From: Engraulis encrasicolus
Taxonomy: Eukaryota > Chordata > Actinopteri > Clupeiformes > Engraulidae
Length of the DNA stretch: 64,000 nt
Direction of reading: 5' to 3'
Assembly: GCF_034702125.1 (NCBI RefSeq)
Contig: NC_085875.1
Coordinates: 45,907,270 to 45,971,269 of the forward strand
The notes below the pieces were generated by a model that saw only the letters and a program-made list of their open reading frames with translations, ran no database searches and had not been told where the DNA came from. A program made the position numbers and the translations under genes. Shown here in pieces: positions 46,395-58,243 of this stretch. Positions within the stretch are counted from its first letter, which is position 1; every line of letters starts with the position of its first letter.

Positions 46395-48064
46395 CTAAAC
46401 AGAAGTGGGGTTTTGGCGCATAAAGGCACTAATTTCTCCCCTTCTAAGCAGGCATCCTAGGTCGTCTGGGAGATAGTCTAAGAAAGGGGACCAAATTTTC
46501 AAAAAATATCCATCCCGTCCCTTAACAGCAGCCTGTAAGCGTTCGTGTGGGAGGGTATTAAAAATCTCCTTGTACCATAAGGTAACAGTTGGAGGGGACT
46601 CTTTTATCCACTTGTGCAGAATGCACTTCCGGGCAATGAAAAGGAGCTTTTCAAGAAGTGTATACCTAGATGCAGAGAGTTGGAATTCTCTAGAGGGCAG
46701 ACCTACCAGGAAGACACAAGGGTCTTTCTTGATCTCAAATTGAAGTATCTCAGAAATTATTTTAGCAATATGAGTCCAAAAACGGGAGATAAATTTGCAC
46801 TCCCAGAAACAGTGATAATAGGTTGCCCTTTGAGAATGGCATTTAATACAAAGAGGGGAGAATGATTTATCCATTTTATGCAAAATAACCGGGGTGATAT
46901 GAAGCCTATGGAGTATTTTGTACTGAGTCTCCTTATATCTGTTACATGTAGATATAGATCTAACTAACTCTATGGCCACTTTCCAGTCATCTTCTATGTA
47001 CTCGCAGCCCAAATCTTGTTCCCATTTGTGAGCAATATTGGGGAGCTCATAAACATCAGAGGAGGTAAGAGTGTAATAAAAGGCAGAAACAAAATGTTCA
47101 GGATTCTTACGTATAAAGAGGAACCTTTCTGGGTCGTTGAGAGGTAGACTCGTAAGGGGAGCGTTTGTCAGTGAGGAAGCAAAATGTCTAATTTGTAAAT
47201 AACCAAAAAAACGAGTCCTAGGGATGTCATATAATTCTTGTAACTGCTGAAAAGACATTAGTGAGCTATCTCTGAATAAGTCTGCAAGTACATGGATCCC
47301 CTTGTCTCGCCAAATGGAAAAGACAGATGGCCCAACACCAGCTGGAAAATCAGGGTTTTGAGTAATGGGAGACAATGGAGATTTCATGTTCTTTCTTCCT
47401 AAAAATTTTGTTATATCACGCCAAACTCTGATACTACTGTAAATAATGGGATTGTGTTTAACCTCATGTTTTATGTTCGCAACATCACAGGTAGTTAAGC
47501 TCCAAGGACTATGTGGAGAGCAGGCCCAGGAGACGACACATGCCTCATTCCTAATGTACGTGTGTAGCCAAACCCTGAGATGTTGGGCATGGCAGGCCCA
47601 GTTATAGAAAATAAGATTGGGCACAGACAGACCACCCATGTGCGTGGGGAGTTGCAACAGTTTAAACCTTTGTCTTGGCTTTTTGCCTTGCCAAATGAAC
47701 CTTGATATGGCCCTTTCAATGTCCTTGTTGGCTTTCTTGGTGAGATATATAGGAAGCATCTGTAGGGGATATAACAGGCGAGGAAGCACGTTCATTTTCA
47801 CAAGACTAACTCGTCCAAACATGGATAAAGGCAAGTTATGCCATCGTTCGAGATCTCTCTTGATAGCTGTACAAACTGGGGCAAAGTTAAGTCTCCACAG
47901 TTCCCTCAAATTTGGGCCAACCTTAACACCTAAATATTTGAAACCAGAAACTGACCATCTAAAAGGAAAATCATCCAAAACATCTGCATTAGTCAGAGTT
48001 CCAAGTGGCATGGCTTCGGACTTATCATAATTAATCTTATATCCTGAGATAGTGCTGAATTCGT
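46395..48064 (-). pseudogene. L1-like ORF2, C-terminal part
   Basis: This is the continuation of ORF2 after the insertion: NEFSTISGYKINYDKSEAM, FKYLGVKVGP, LSMFGRVSLVKMNVLPRLLY and WQGKKPRQRFKLLQLP, then the Cys-rich C-terminal motif CIKCHSQRATYYHCFWEC. Thumb and C-terminal domains are open from 48064 to the stop at 46395, more than 550 codons. It is separated from the catalytic half only by the inserted element. Confidence 0.85.
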
Positions 48065-48068
48065 TTAA

Positions 48069-48655
48069 AGGCCAACTTCCGATAAAACTCAGTTTTACTC
48101 ACTCCTTTCGAAGATCGGACGGTCACCCCACGTTAAACTCACTTGCAAGGCTCTCATAGCGGTGCGTCAACTCTCCTGGCTGTGTTTCCCGGTGTTTCCC
48201 AATTTACATAAATAATGCAGAGAAAGGAGCGAATCACGAAAGCCTTTCTGTGTTTCGTCACGTCGAAAGAAGGCGTTGCCCACAAAGGTTTATATCGACC
48301 CATTTATCTAAAAACATGTCGAGTAATTTTTTTCTGCTTGTTTTCAAAATGATCATCAAAGACACAAGCCACCCTGCACACAAACTGTTCAGCCTCCTGC
48401 CCTCTGGAAAGAGGTACAGGCGCCTCCGTTCCCGTACCACCAGGCTGGCGAGCAGCACAATGCACCAAGCGATCAAGATGCTGAACACTCAACCCACTCT
48501 CCCTCCACTGTCAGCCTCTAGCCAGCAAGGCCACTGACAACCCCCCCCCCCATCCCCCACCACCATATCTGCGACTGAACATTCCACCTGCACTACTATA
48601 CTTGTGACTGAACTTTCAACCTGCACTAACTCAAAACACACACACACGCACACAC

Positions 48656-48725
<70 letters not shown>

Positions 48726-48853
48726 GCACACTGCACTTTCTGCACTAAACCCAAACATACACACACTGACACACACACACACACACACACACAGACACAC
48801 GAACATACACACAAGACGCACACCGCACCTTCTACCTGCACTAAACACATACA

Positions 48854-48899
<46 letters not shown>

Positions 48900-49744
48900 T
48901 GCTGGTGTACTTGACAGACCTCTTTAATATTTATTTTTCTTCAAAATGCTACTATTACCATGTCAGAACGCTATAAAGGACTTTTTTTTAGGAAAAGCAC
49001 AAAAGCACAACAAATACCTCTTAATGTATGTCCTCTACAAGTCTTCTGTTGTCCAGTCTTGCACTTTAAATGTCTGTATGAGCACTGTCTATGTCCATAC
49101 TGTCTTAAGTCCATGTATAAGTACTGTCTATGTCTATACTGTCTATGTCCTTACCTAGATTAGTCTATGTCTGTATGGGAAAGCAAGAAATGTAATTTCA
49201 AATTCTTTGTATGACCAGTGCATGTAAAGAAATTGACAATAAAACCTACTTGACTTGACTTGACTTGACAAGCAACGTCTGGTGGCCCGAAACATAGCTT
49301 AGCTTAGCTATCAGCTGGTTGCTACTCTCAGGTACACACACAGCACAAAGCCTCAGACACAAAGCCTGCTCACTCCGGTTGCTCCGTGCCTGCAGCTCGC
49401 CTAGGGGTCGCTGTCGAAAGAGCACAGCCCTGAATGGAGCCTGCACGCCTCCGTTGGCGCCCCTATAGTGCAGTACCACCCGGGGAAGTGGCGACTCTGT
49501 TTCCCATTACATTCTCTCCAAGAACTGGAGGACTGAGCCAATCAGAGACGCGTTTCTTTGAGAGCAGGAGGAGTGAGCCAATCAGAGACGCATTTCCACG
49601 AGAAACACGGAACACTCTCTCGTTTCTCCACAAGCCACCTTGCCAGCTTGCAAAAACGTCTTGAAACAAAGCAACCAGAACGTTTTTTAAAACAGGACCA
49701 ACGCGTAACACATTCAATAACAATTGGGAACACGGCAATATTAA
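48069..49744. mobile_element. 1.7-kb composite insertion inside L1 ORF2
   Basis: TTAA at 48065-48068 and 49745-49748 flanks the insert, and joining the two L1 sides across one TTAA restores the ORF2 frame (RHLNEF). TTAA is the piggyBac-type target, but the ends (AGGCCAACTTCC... and ...GGCAATATTAA) are not inverted copies, so the class is open. A LINE 3' fragment is inside (48340-49270). The right part holds two tandem copies of GAGCCAATCAGAGACGC (49532, 49572). Confidence 0.7.
48340..49270 (+). mobile_element. LINE 3' fragment with CA-rich 3' UTR
   Basis: Plus-strand frame IIKDTSHPAHKLFSLLPSGK, then RYRRLRSRTTRLASSTMHQA, is the same LINE tail type as at 26657-27464. The 3' UTR is broken by three (CA)n tracts (48640-48724, about 48770-48793, 48852-48895) and ends AATAAAACC followed by (TTGAC)n at about 49247-49269. 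Confidence 0.8.
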
Positions 49745-51899
49745 TTAAATGACGTTGAGAGGCCATCTTTAATATATTCATAATAGCAGGGATGGACGTT
49801 TCAGGAGATGTTACAAACAAAAGGATGTCGTCAGCATATAAGGCAATTTTATGCTCCCTGGACTCCAGCTCTATTCCCTTCACATCAACATGGCACCTTA
49901 TGAGTTCTGCTAAAGGTTCTAAAGCTAAAGCAAAAAGCAGTGGGCTAAGTGGGCAGCCTTGGCGCACGCCTCTAGCCACTGAAAAGGGTGCCGACCGTAG
50001 ACCATTGGTTATGACAGCAGCAGTAGGAGAGTGGTATATTGTTCTAGTCCATTTAAGAAAATCCCCTTCCAAACCAAATCTCTGTATTATATCAAATAAG
50101 TAACCCATTTCCACCCTGTCAAAGGCTTTCTCTGCATCAAGGGAGATCGCCAGAGCTTTCATCTTCCTCTGAGATGTGTACTGAACAATATTCAATAACC
50201 TTCTTACATTACTGAGAGAGTGATGTCCACGAATAAAACCAGTCTGATCTGAATTTGTACTGGGAGCAGATTCTCCAGTCGTTTGGCCAGGAGTTTGGAA
50301 AGGATCTTACTGTCCACTGATATTAAACTAATAGGTCTGTAAGACCCACATTGGTCCGGTGGCTTTCCTTTCTTCAAAATGACTGAGATGTGGGCAAGGT
50401 TTAAAGTAGGGGGCAGACAGCCTTTGTCAAAAGAATCCAAATACATATTTGTGAGGGGGTCAACCAATAGTCCACCAAAAGTCTTGTAAAAATCAGGACC
50501 AAATCCATCTGGGCCAGGGGCTTTGCCTCCTTTAAGGTTTTTAATGGTATCAAGAACTTCTTCTCTGCTAATTGGCCTATTCAATGCTTCCTTTTGATCA
50601 TCAGATAAATGTGGTAGCTCTAACCTGTCCAGAGGATATGCAGTCTGAACTATATAGTTCCTCATAGAAAGATCTCATGGCTTTATTTAGATCAGCTGAT
50701 TTAAAGTGCCTACATCCATGTTTGTCTATTAGAGAGGGAATCACATTTGGTTCATTAATGCCACGAGCAAGACGAGCAAGGAGCCGGCCAGGCTTATTGC
50801 CAGCTTCAAATAACCTGTGTTTTGCAAAGAATACTTGTGTTTCGGCTTTATGGGTTAACAACTGATTTAAAGCTGACTGGGCTGCTTCTAACTGCTTTGC
50901 CAAAGAAGTGTTATAAGAGCACTTGAGCTGAGCCTGAAGGTCACTCACAATTTCTTCTAATTCCAATTGTTTTTTAATAGCATCCCTTTTTTGAGCTGAG
51001 GAGTAAGAGATAATTGACCCACGTATATATGCCTTGGCGGACTCCCACAGGGTGGCAGGGCTGATTCCAGGTGTATTATTTTCAGCAAAAAAGTGACCAA
51101 TTTCTGCAGTTATAAGAGCAATGAAGTCCTGTTTTTGAAGTAAGACTGGGCTCAGTCGCCAGTGCCTAAAGGAAGGGTCCCTATAAGGAGGTGAAATTGT
51201 TATGGCTATGGGACAGTGATCCGAAATAGACTGGATGCCTATTGTAGAGCTCACTATTCTGCTCAAAACAGACCTTGAAGAGAGGAAAAAATCTATTCTA
51301 GAAAAAGATTGGTGGGGGATGGAAAAAAAAGTATAGTCTTTGTCTAAAGGGTGCAATGTCCTCCATACATCATATAAGTCTGAGTCTTTAATTAAATCTA
51401 GTAAATCTGTACCTTTCTTAGACAAAGTTGAACGAGGCGGTGAGGCATCAATGCTTGGATTAAGCAAGCAGTTGAAGTCACCTCCCAAGACCAAGTATGA
51501 AGAGGGAAGTGAAGCCAGGTCTGAAAAAAGTTGTTGAAAAAAAGATGCTTCATAAACGGTGGGGGCATATACACAACCAAAACTAACATGCTCCCCAAAT
51601 AAGTACCCTGATAGTAAAACATAGCGGCCTTCTTTGTCATTTATTGTTTTCTCAAGGGTAAAAGGCAGGCTGCGATGTAAAAGAATAGCTGCCCCCCTGC
51701 TTTTGGAGTTGTATGAGGAGTAAAACACTTGTCCCACCCAGCTCCTTCTTAACTTCACATGTTCTAAGTCAGACAGATGAGTCTCCTGAAGATACGCTAC
51801 CTGGCATTTCTCCCTCTTCAGGAATGAGAGAATTTTCTGTCTTTTAATCACATGGTTAATGCCCTTTACGTTAAGCGAAATAATTTTGATATTACTCAT
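49745..51899 (-). pseudogene. L1-like ORF2, endonuclease and RT part
   Basis: An AP-type endonuclease opens with SLNVKGINHVIKR, then YLQETHL, GGDFNCLL and a SISDHCPI block, the catalytic N, E, D-N and D-H positions. RT follows: GGKAPGPDGF, SYRPISLISVDSKILSKLLA, LDAEKAFDRVEM, GVRQGCPLSPLLFALALEPL and YADDILLF. Two frameshifts break it, one in the region 50601-50665 and one near 50260. ORF2 nicks the target and primes reverse transcription; this copy cannot do so as it stands. Confidence 0.88.
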
Positions 51900-52802
51900 A
51901 ATAGTCTATATTTAAACATGTGCATGAAAGCATGTGGGTAGTAAAGTAATTGTTGGTTAAATATAGTGCCAGTTTAAGTCTTAAGGTTAGGAGCACAGTA
52001 GCCTACATAAAAGCATGTACAAAAAATAAAAGAATAAGAAAAAATAAATAATTGCCTGTAGAGGTCCATCCCCAAATGATGGCGCGCATCCCAATAAAGA
52101 ACAACCCTCACCCCACATATAAAGAAAAAGAAAAAGAAAAGCTGCCATCGCATGGCAATCAAATACTTGAGATAAGTGACGCAGAGCGGTGTCTTTCCAT
52201 CAATAAGAGAGAAAAAGATAGCAGAAGAAAGACCTAAATCCATTCCCCCACTAACACACATTCTCCACAACCCCCCCCAACCCCGCTGGCCAACTAAAGG
52301 TAAAGCAATAAAACCGCATATTCAAAATATAGTGCATATAATAAATGATACAGGTGTCAAATGAACAGGTTACTGGGAAAGTAGTGTAGTCCAATAATAG
52401 CCCATCACAGTCAAATGGTATACCTGAAGCCTGGCAGACTAAGTAGAAAAATAAGCTAGATAACATAAAATAAAATAAGAGGGAGCATCATGCTATGGTC
52501 ATTAATTGTACCAAGCCAACTGTTTTTTGTTTTGTTTTTGTTTTTTAAACACATGCAAAGGGCCAGAGCCATAAAGAAATAGCCTAGTGACGGCAGGTAG
52601 AGGAAAAAAACGAAGTAAACTCCCCTTCAGAAAACGTATATGAAAGAAAAGAAAAAGAAAAAAATGCAATGCCAGAATTTCAGCAGAAAAGGGTAAGTTA
52701 ATGGGCTATTAAACAGAGTCAAGACATCCCGTAGCTTAATTTACTTGTTCAGGTGAAAGGGCGGTAGCTTATAACTACTAGTAAACATCTGGAGGTTCAC
52801 AC

Positions 52803-53627
52803 TCAAACCTTGAGGAACTTCTCCGCTTTCTTTGAAGACTCAAAGGAATAGTCCTTTCCGTCGAGAGAGAACTGAAGCGTAGCCGGGAAGCGCATTTGGA
52901 ACCGTACATTCCTATTGATGAGTTCCTCGCACGCAGCGTTGAACTGACGCCTGGCTTCTTTCACTCGGGGTGATAGGTCTGCGCGAATGTAAACCTGCTT
53001 CCCATCGTAGATAACTTCTTCCTTGTCCTTGACGGCCGCCAGAATCCTCCCCTTGTCCCTAAAGTTGTGCAATTTCAGAATGACAGGTCGGATATAACCG
53101 GGCTGCGGTGGCACAGGCGCTCTGCCTCTGTGCGCCCTGTCAATCTTAATACGACCATTCTTTGTTTCCAGTCCCAAAACTTCTGGTAGCCAGGTTTCAA
53201 AGAATTCAACTACTTGGGTTCCCTCCGTGCCTTCCTTGAGACCTGTGATGCGTAGATTGTCCCTGCGGCTACGGTTTTCAGCATCCAATACACGGGCATC
53301 CAGGACTTTCACAGTTTTCTCAAGTTCGGCAACCTTTCTCTCTCGAGAGCTTGTGCGGTCATCACACTCCGAAATGCGCGTTTCAGCATCTGTTATCCTA
53401 GTGGCATTTTCGTCGATGCGGTTATTCAGCCCGTGTAGAGAGGATTGTAACTCGGCGAATTTCAGCTCCATTAGCGCGCTAATCTTTTCTGTAACATTTT
53501 GAGCAATGGCGTTAGCAACGCCTTCGTCACCATCATCCTCACGGTTAGCCGTCTGCATTTTCGTTTCAGCTCGTGTCCTTCCCTTCAAAGTTTCACGTTG
53601 ATTCGAGTTCCCTTCTGTTCCAGGCAT
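52803..53627 (-). CDS. L1-like ORF1 protein
   Basis: ORF1p is the RNA-binding chaperone that coats L1 RNA and forms trimers. The 274-residue frame is intact: a charged N-terminus, a predicted coiled coil at about 45-118 (heptads through MELKFAELQSSLHGLNNRID... to KVLDARVLDAENR), then the RRM-like core from RRDNLRITGLKEG (121-133), DRAHRGR (163-169), and a C-terminal domain with YIRADLSP and FNAACEELI. The start at 53627 gives the usual length of fish L1 ORF1. It lies upstream of ORF2 in the same transcript direction. Confidence 0.88.
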   Translation of the reverse strand: MPGTEGNSNQRETLKGRTRAETKMQTANREDDGDEGVANAIAQNVTEKISALMELKFAELQSSLHGLNNRIDENATRITDAETRISECDDRTSSRERKVAELEKTVKVLDARVLDAENRSRRDNLRITGLKEGTEGTQVVEFFETWLPEVLGLETKNGRIKIDRAHRGRAPVPPQPGYIRPVILKLHNFRDKGRILAAVKDKEEVIYDGKQVYIRADLSPRVKEARRQFNAACEELINRNVRFQMRFPATLQFSLDGKDYSFESSKKAEKFLKV

Positions 53628-53793
53628 TTCACTAATGTTAAATCAACAGTTTTTTTGCGGTTTCAATGATTAAAATAGCAAGTTATTGGCCTTTAGGGTG
53701 GGAGGGCGACAGAAACGACCCACTCACACCAAGCGCATCACGTGACTCCCTAAATCTTTATTTTAAGTTATGTGGAGTTGTGTGTGTTGTTTG

Positions 53794-54036
53794 CAGGACT
53801 AGACTGGGATCGAAAAATGCCCTGGGCATTTTTAGTGTAGCCCATCACGCAGCCCACCTGTATGATTAGCTGTCAGTCAATTTTCTATATAAAAGATGGA
53901 CCAATGGGCTATCCCTTCTAAAAAATAACAGCAGCACCAAAAAAAAACAACATAAAAAAATCAACAGCATCGGCCCCTGAGGACTGTCAGCCCACCGGGA
54001 AAATGCCCTGTATGTCAGATTGCCAGTCCAGCCCTG
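53794..54036. mobile_element. hAT MITE with perfect 8-bp TSD
   Basis: It begins CAGGACTAGACTGG and ends CCAGTCCAGCCCTG. Flanks GTTGTTTG at 53786-53793 and 54037-54044 are identical. AATGCCCTG blocks lie near both ends in inverted orientation. Confidence 0.9.
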
Positions 54037-54139
54037 GTTGTTTGAACACAAAGCTGTCAAAGCTTCACACAACTTACAATAAGGATTTAAATTAACTTGG
54101 AATTCTGAGGAGCTGGTAAAGTTGTAATATTTTTACAGT

Positions 54140-55030
54140 GTAACATGCCCCTTGTGCCAAGGTGGAGGATCGCTGGAGCACATCCTCAGCAGCTGTCCTA
54201 GCGTGTCTGGGAGGTGGTTGTTACCCAGCTTTAACAAAAGGGATTACTCGCGTTGGTGGTTATAGGCACTTGCTATGGTCTGTGGCTGTATGGCAGCCCG
54301 GACGGACTAAGCAACTGCCGTGCAAGCATTTACAGCCCCCAACAGCCAAGGACTGACAGCTACAGGTGGACCTGGTAAAGTAGCTGAAATTTCCAGGAAA
54401 CGTTGTGGAAACCACCCTTAGGTCTCTTGTGCAGAATTCTTGCAGAATTCTTCTCCTTTGGTCAGGTGCGTCACCAATGTTAGAAACAAGAAAACTCCCG
54501 CACACTGTCCACATTTGCAGGGTTTAATAGTGATGTTTCGTTCAACTGAATTGCTTGAAGGAGGTCAATAGACCAAAACATCGCTATAAATGCTGTAAAT
54601 GTAGACAGGAAGTCACCCACAGACCAGAAATCCTCCTCCTCTCCGAGACATCCACACTGTTTTTTTTGTTAAAGCTGACTGTGCCCTGGGACAATAGGAT
54701 AGAGCAGTGTTTCCCAACCAGGGGTACGTGTACCACTAGGGGTACGCGAGCAGTGAGCACACTGCAGGGGGTACTTGGAAAATTGTAATTTTAACAAATA
54801 CATGGAGCTTAGTCGATATACAACTTGACTTAGGGGGTTCTCATGGCACAACGAAAAGCCTTAGGGGTACACAAGACAAAAATGGTTGGGAAACACTGGG
54901 ATAGAGGAAGCCAGTGAGGGGAAGAGGTATGCAGAACTGGAAGAGGGCCACGCGGAGGCCGTAGACAGGGGTGGCGTGCAAGATGCCTGCCCATTGAGGA
55001 AGAGCCGAGGGCTTTTGCAGGGAAATCACT
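54140..55030 (+). mobile_element. Decayed LINE with restriction-like endonuclease
   Basis: Pieces of one plus-strand frame survive: CPLCQGGGSLEHILSSCP (zinc knuckle, 54148-54205), QLQVDLVK-LKFPGNVVETTLR (54355-54425), HRPEILLLSETSTLFFLLKL followed by TVPWDNRIE (54617-54704), and EASEGKRYAELEEGHAEAVD (54906-54970). The CxxC...H...C knuckle followed by PE-(x)n-E-x-TVPW fits the PD-(D/E)xK endonuclease at the C-terminus of R2/NeSL-type retroelements. Stops are present. A MITE (54705-54898) and a second repeat (about 54450-54605) interrupt it. Confidence 0.65.
54705..54898. mobile_element. hAT MITE with perfect 8-bp TSD
   Basis: It begins CAGTGTTTCCCAACC and ends GGTTGGGAAACACTG. Flanks GGATAGAG at 54697-54704 and 54899-54906 are identical. 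It sits inside the endonuclease-type LINE frame. Confidence 0.92.
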
Positions 55031-55036
55031 CTGCAA

Positions 55037-55141
55037 GTAAAGTAATGAAAGAACTGCACACCAATGAGCTCCCTTTTACTCCATCCTTATTCGTGTGGAA
55101 TGAAAAGGAGCTCATCGGTTTGCGGTTCTTTCATTACCTTA
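55037..55141. repeat. Small hairpin repeat
   Basis: GTAATGAAAGAACTGCACACC (55040) and its inverse around GGTTCTTTCATTAC (55124) form arms of about 37 bases with several mismatches and a loop of about 30. Confidence 0.65.
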
Positions 55142-56789
55142 CATGAACTTAACGTTTTGAGCCTGCACCCAACAAAAAGAGATTGGATATGAATGAGATT
55201 GGACTTGAAATCACTCTGCAAGGCCTTTAGTCTCCTGGGCATCACAGGTGCTTGTAAGAGAAAAAACATCTCTTTAGCACGACTGTGGATAGCCTCACGA
55301 TGGCTGTGGATCCAAAGGAACAAGAAGTGGATATGCATGTCATGAACACGGGAACAGATCACTCTCGGTCGGGTCACCTGGGTGAGGGGGTCTGATGTTG
55401 AAACCCCCAAAGCCTGAAGCCCCCTATGATCCACAACCATCACTGATGATGTGTCCAAGAATATGCAACACTAGATGAAGGCCTATGTGACAATCAAGAT
55501 GGCAAGAAACACAACACATCAGATATCCCAAAATTCTGCCCCTTGTCCATGAGAGAGGAAAGTATGGAGATTTGGATCACGCAAACAACTCTGCAGCAGA
55601 ATAAAGTGATGCTATGCCTCTGGAACTGTTACAAGTCAACCTAAGTCTGCATCTGCAGCGTGCTAAAATAAGCTACCCAAAAAACATGTGAGAAGAGTAA
55701 AACAGGGCTTCTTCAGAAAAAGTGTGGTAGACCACCATCTGCAGGTTTAGTGGAAACACCTGCAGTAGCATCGTGCTCATCCAGTAAACACTTTCTCAGC
55801 AGCAGCTGCAATCTGCAAGCATGTCTTTCATCAGAAGCAGACAGAGGTGTCCTCTTTTACACGTTTTCCCCTGTTCCAGTGGTTGGTGGTTTCTGTAAGT
55901 TAGGCATGGATGAGATGAAAAAAGAATTTTGTGCTACTTAAACGACACCTGTGTATTCACGGTTTTTCAAATGCCATAGCCTATGAAGCATTGACACATT
56001 ACATTACATTGACATTACATGACATCGAGTAACTTTTACTCTGCTGAAAGAGTGATAATGAAAACTTTGTCAGTCACAGTTTCCAAAAGAATTTGTTAAA
56101 GAGGGTTAAAAAACGAAATGCAGACAAAATGACTGATTTCTTTGTTTGTTACTGAAAATGCTAGTTCTTAGACTTTTCTGTCCTGGGAAATCTTTAACCC
56201 ATGTCCTTCAGATGATCACAACAGATATGTCCTTACAAGACATGTCCGAAAATCACCAAGTGTTAGGGCTTGTGTTTTATTGGACTTGTGTTAATAGGAG
56301 GAGAAAACCTTGATCTTGTTATGATATTGTTATAAATTGTTAAGAAAAACACACATTGAACTTGTCATACTTGGTCAGTTCAAAGAATAGTTTGTTTATT
56401 GCTGCATGGTTTCGGTCTTCCCATTACGAAGGCAATAAAAATATATGGTTACATAATCACTATCAGATGTCTGAATTGTCCACATAAATTGCTCACCAAC
56501 AGTGTACTCACATCAGTCATATCATCTCGGAAGTTCTGTTGGCAACAGGTGCAATTGCCACGTCAATTAATGCACTGTGATTCACACAACAGCAGATTTG
56601 CAGATGACTGACCCAGGGCTGACAGCTTGAGCTGCACCATGGAAAATGTTATCTTAAAGCTCCCCCACCCCACCAACACTTACAATGTAATATGCACCCA
56701 CAGGCGTGGAACTGGAAAACACCCTGTTACAGTGCCAAGACGACACAAAGTCTGAAAGTCCAGGCAAAGGAGTAGGCCTAACCTATAAC
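55142..56789. other. Intergenic sequence, nothing recognised
   Basis: A 123-codon minus-strand frame (55087-55458) and smaller ones match nothing I know. Short ACATT repeats at about 55993-56020 hint at a LINE/SINE tail remnant. Confidence 0.35.
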
Positions 56790-57028
56790 AAGGGCCGAAT
56801 TAAGATGCCTTTGGGCCACTAGGCTAGACAAATTGTGACAAATTTACATTGACAATGTCATAAATACGAGCTAAGGAGGGATTAAGGAAAATGTGTCTAC
56901 CAATTGTGCTCAACACGGCAGATGAATTTTTCAACATTGTATCCTCTCACAATCTTTCGCTTATGGTCAATCAGTGGCAGGTGGGGGGGCCTAGGCTGCA
57001 GCCATATCTAGCCTGTAATCTGGCCCTG
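56790..57028. mobile_element. hAT MITE with perfect 8-bp TSD
   Basis: It begins AAGGGCCGAATTAAGATG and ends GTAATCTGGCCCTG. Flanks CCTATAAC at 56782-56789 and 57029-57036 are identical. The first base, normally C, has mutated. Related to 17013-17261. Confidence 0.88.
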
Positions 57029-58243
57029 CCTATAACTACAAATGTGATGAGCTTCTCCTGAAAGGGGTGAGGTTGGGAATGCTGAATAATAACCACAACT
57101 TTCTTTGACTAATATGTTGCACTAACAGGATCAAGCTGCAGGCCCTCTTCTTCCTCAAGCTATGGAAGGAGTTTCAGGAAGAAGTGTATTGGGACTGATA
57201 GGTCTACCATTTGTGGGACCTGATGGGGTTAGGACAGGTTGTGTTTGTGTTGTCTAAAACTAGGTTGTGTGTCATCAACTTCCACCCTCACAGACAGATT
57301 ATGACTCCATGGCCCCCTGGGTGAGACAAGAAACCTGGGGATTTCCCTATTGACAAATTTTGAAATTACAGTTGTTAAAAGTTTGATTTTAATGCAATAT
57401 GAAAAAGGAAATAGCGTATAGAGGCTTGGGCTTCAGGGCCCCCTTGACTCTTGGGCCCCTGGGCCTGGCTCAGTTGGCCTGTGCAGTATCTGTTCTTGTC
57501 CACCCTGCTAATAGGTCTACGCCAAGTCTGTCAGTTAGGCTATTTGAGAAACAAGAACATGAGAAACCTTCCAGTGTTTGACTCACCATTGATAGCCATG
57601 AGAGAGTGTTGGGTGCAGCCTACCCCTGACAATCTAGAAATCTTCTAATCTAGAGACCAGTTTAGTCCGTCACCTGGAACCAAATGTAGAGGTGTGGCCT
57701 GAATAAAAAATGGGTGGTCCGTAAAGAAATCAGGCTTATTAATTTAACAGGCAAAATAATGGAACAAAATGTCACACACTTGGGCTATTAGTTATCCGAG
57801 GGGGAGGATCTGTTCATAGTCCTGGACCAGCCATGTAGACCCGTTCGCAATTTTGAGTTGGGGGCGTTTCTCACTGGAATTGAGTTAGTGGGTTCCTAGA
57901 CATTAAAAATCACAGAGGTGCTCGTCCACCATAGTGCCAGATTTTTCACAATATGGCCGCCATCGCCTATGACGAAAAACTGGGTTTTTTACTTTTAAAC
58001 TGTTTATGCACATGCCATACATCAATTCTGACCACTTTTTGGAGGGGAAATTATTTCTGACAATTTCATGAGGAGAATGTGTGATTGTGACCTTAAAAGG
58101 TCATTGCCAAGGTCAAATTTGCTATTCTGAAGAATGCCAATAGACTTTCATTGTAAAAATGAGAAACAAATTCTCAATTATGGTATGAGGAGTTATTTGC
58201 TGATATTGCCATGATTATTTTGTGTCAGTATAGTGTCAGTATA
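57029..58243. other. Flank and possibly outer TIR of the 58-64 kb element
   Basis: No coding frame recognised. From about 58080 the phrase ACCTTAAAAGGTCATTGCCA, then CTATTCTGAAGAATGCC, resembles the arm starting at 58244. The true left end may therefore lie in this stretch. The matching right side is beyond 64000. Confidence 0.4.

Larger units (their letters stand above)
46031..53750 (-). mobile_element. L1-like LINE, 5'-complete, with 12-bp TSD
   Basis: The element is flanked by TAAATCTTTATT at 46019-46030 and 53751-53762, an identical 12-bp duplication. On the minus strand it has a 123-base 5' UTR, ORF1 (52803-53627), a spacer of about 900 bases, ORF2 (46395-51899 with breaks), and a 3' end with AATAAA, poly-A and (TAA)n. 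It carries a 1.7-kb insertion at 48069-49744. Without that, the length of about 6.0 kb is right for a full-length L1. The inter-ORF spacer is unusually long for L1. Confidence 0.9.

Noticed and set aside
48489..48927. ORFs across the CA tracts in the LINE 3' UTR
   Set aside because: Simple-repeat artefacts.
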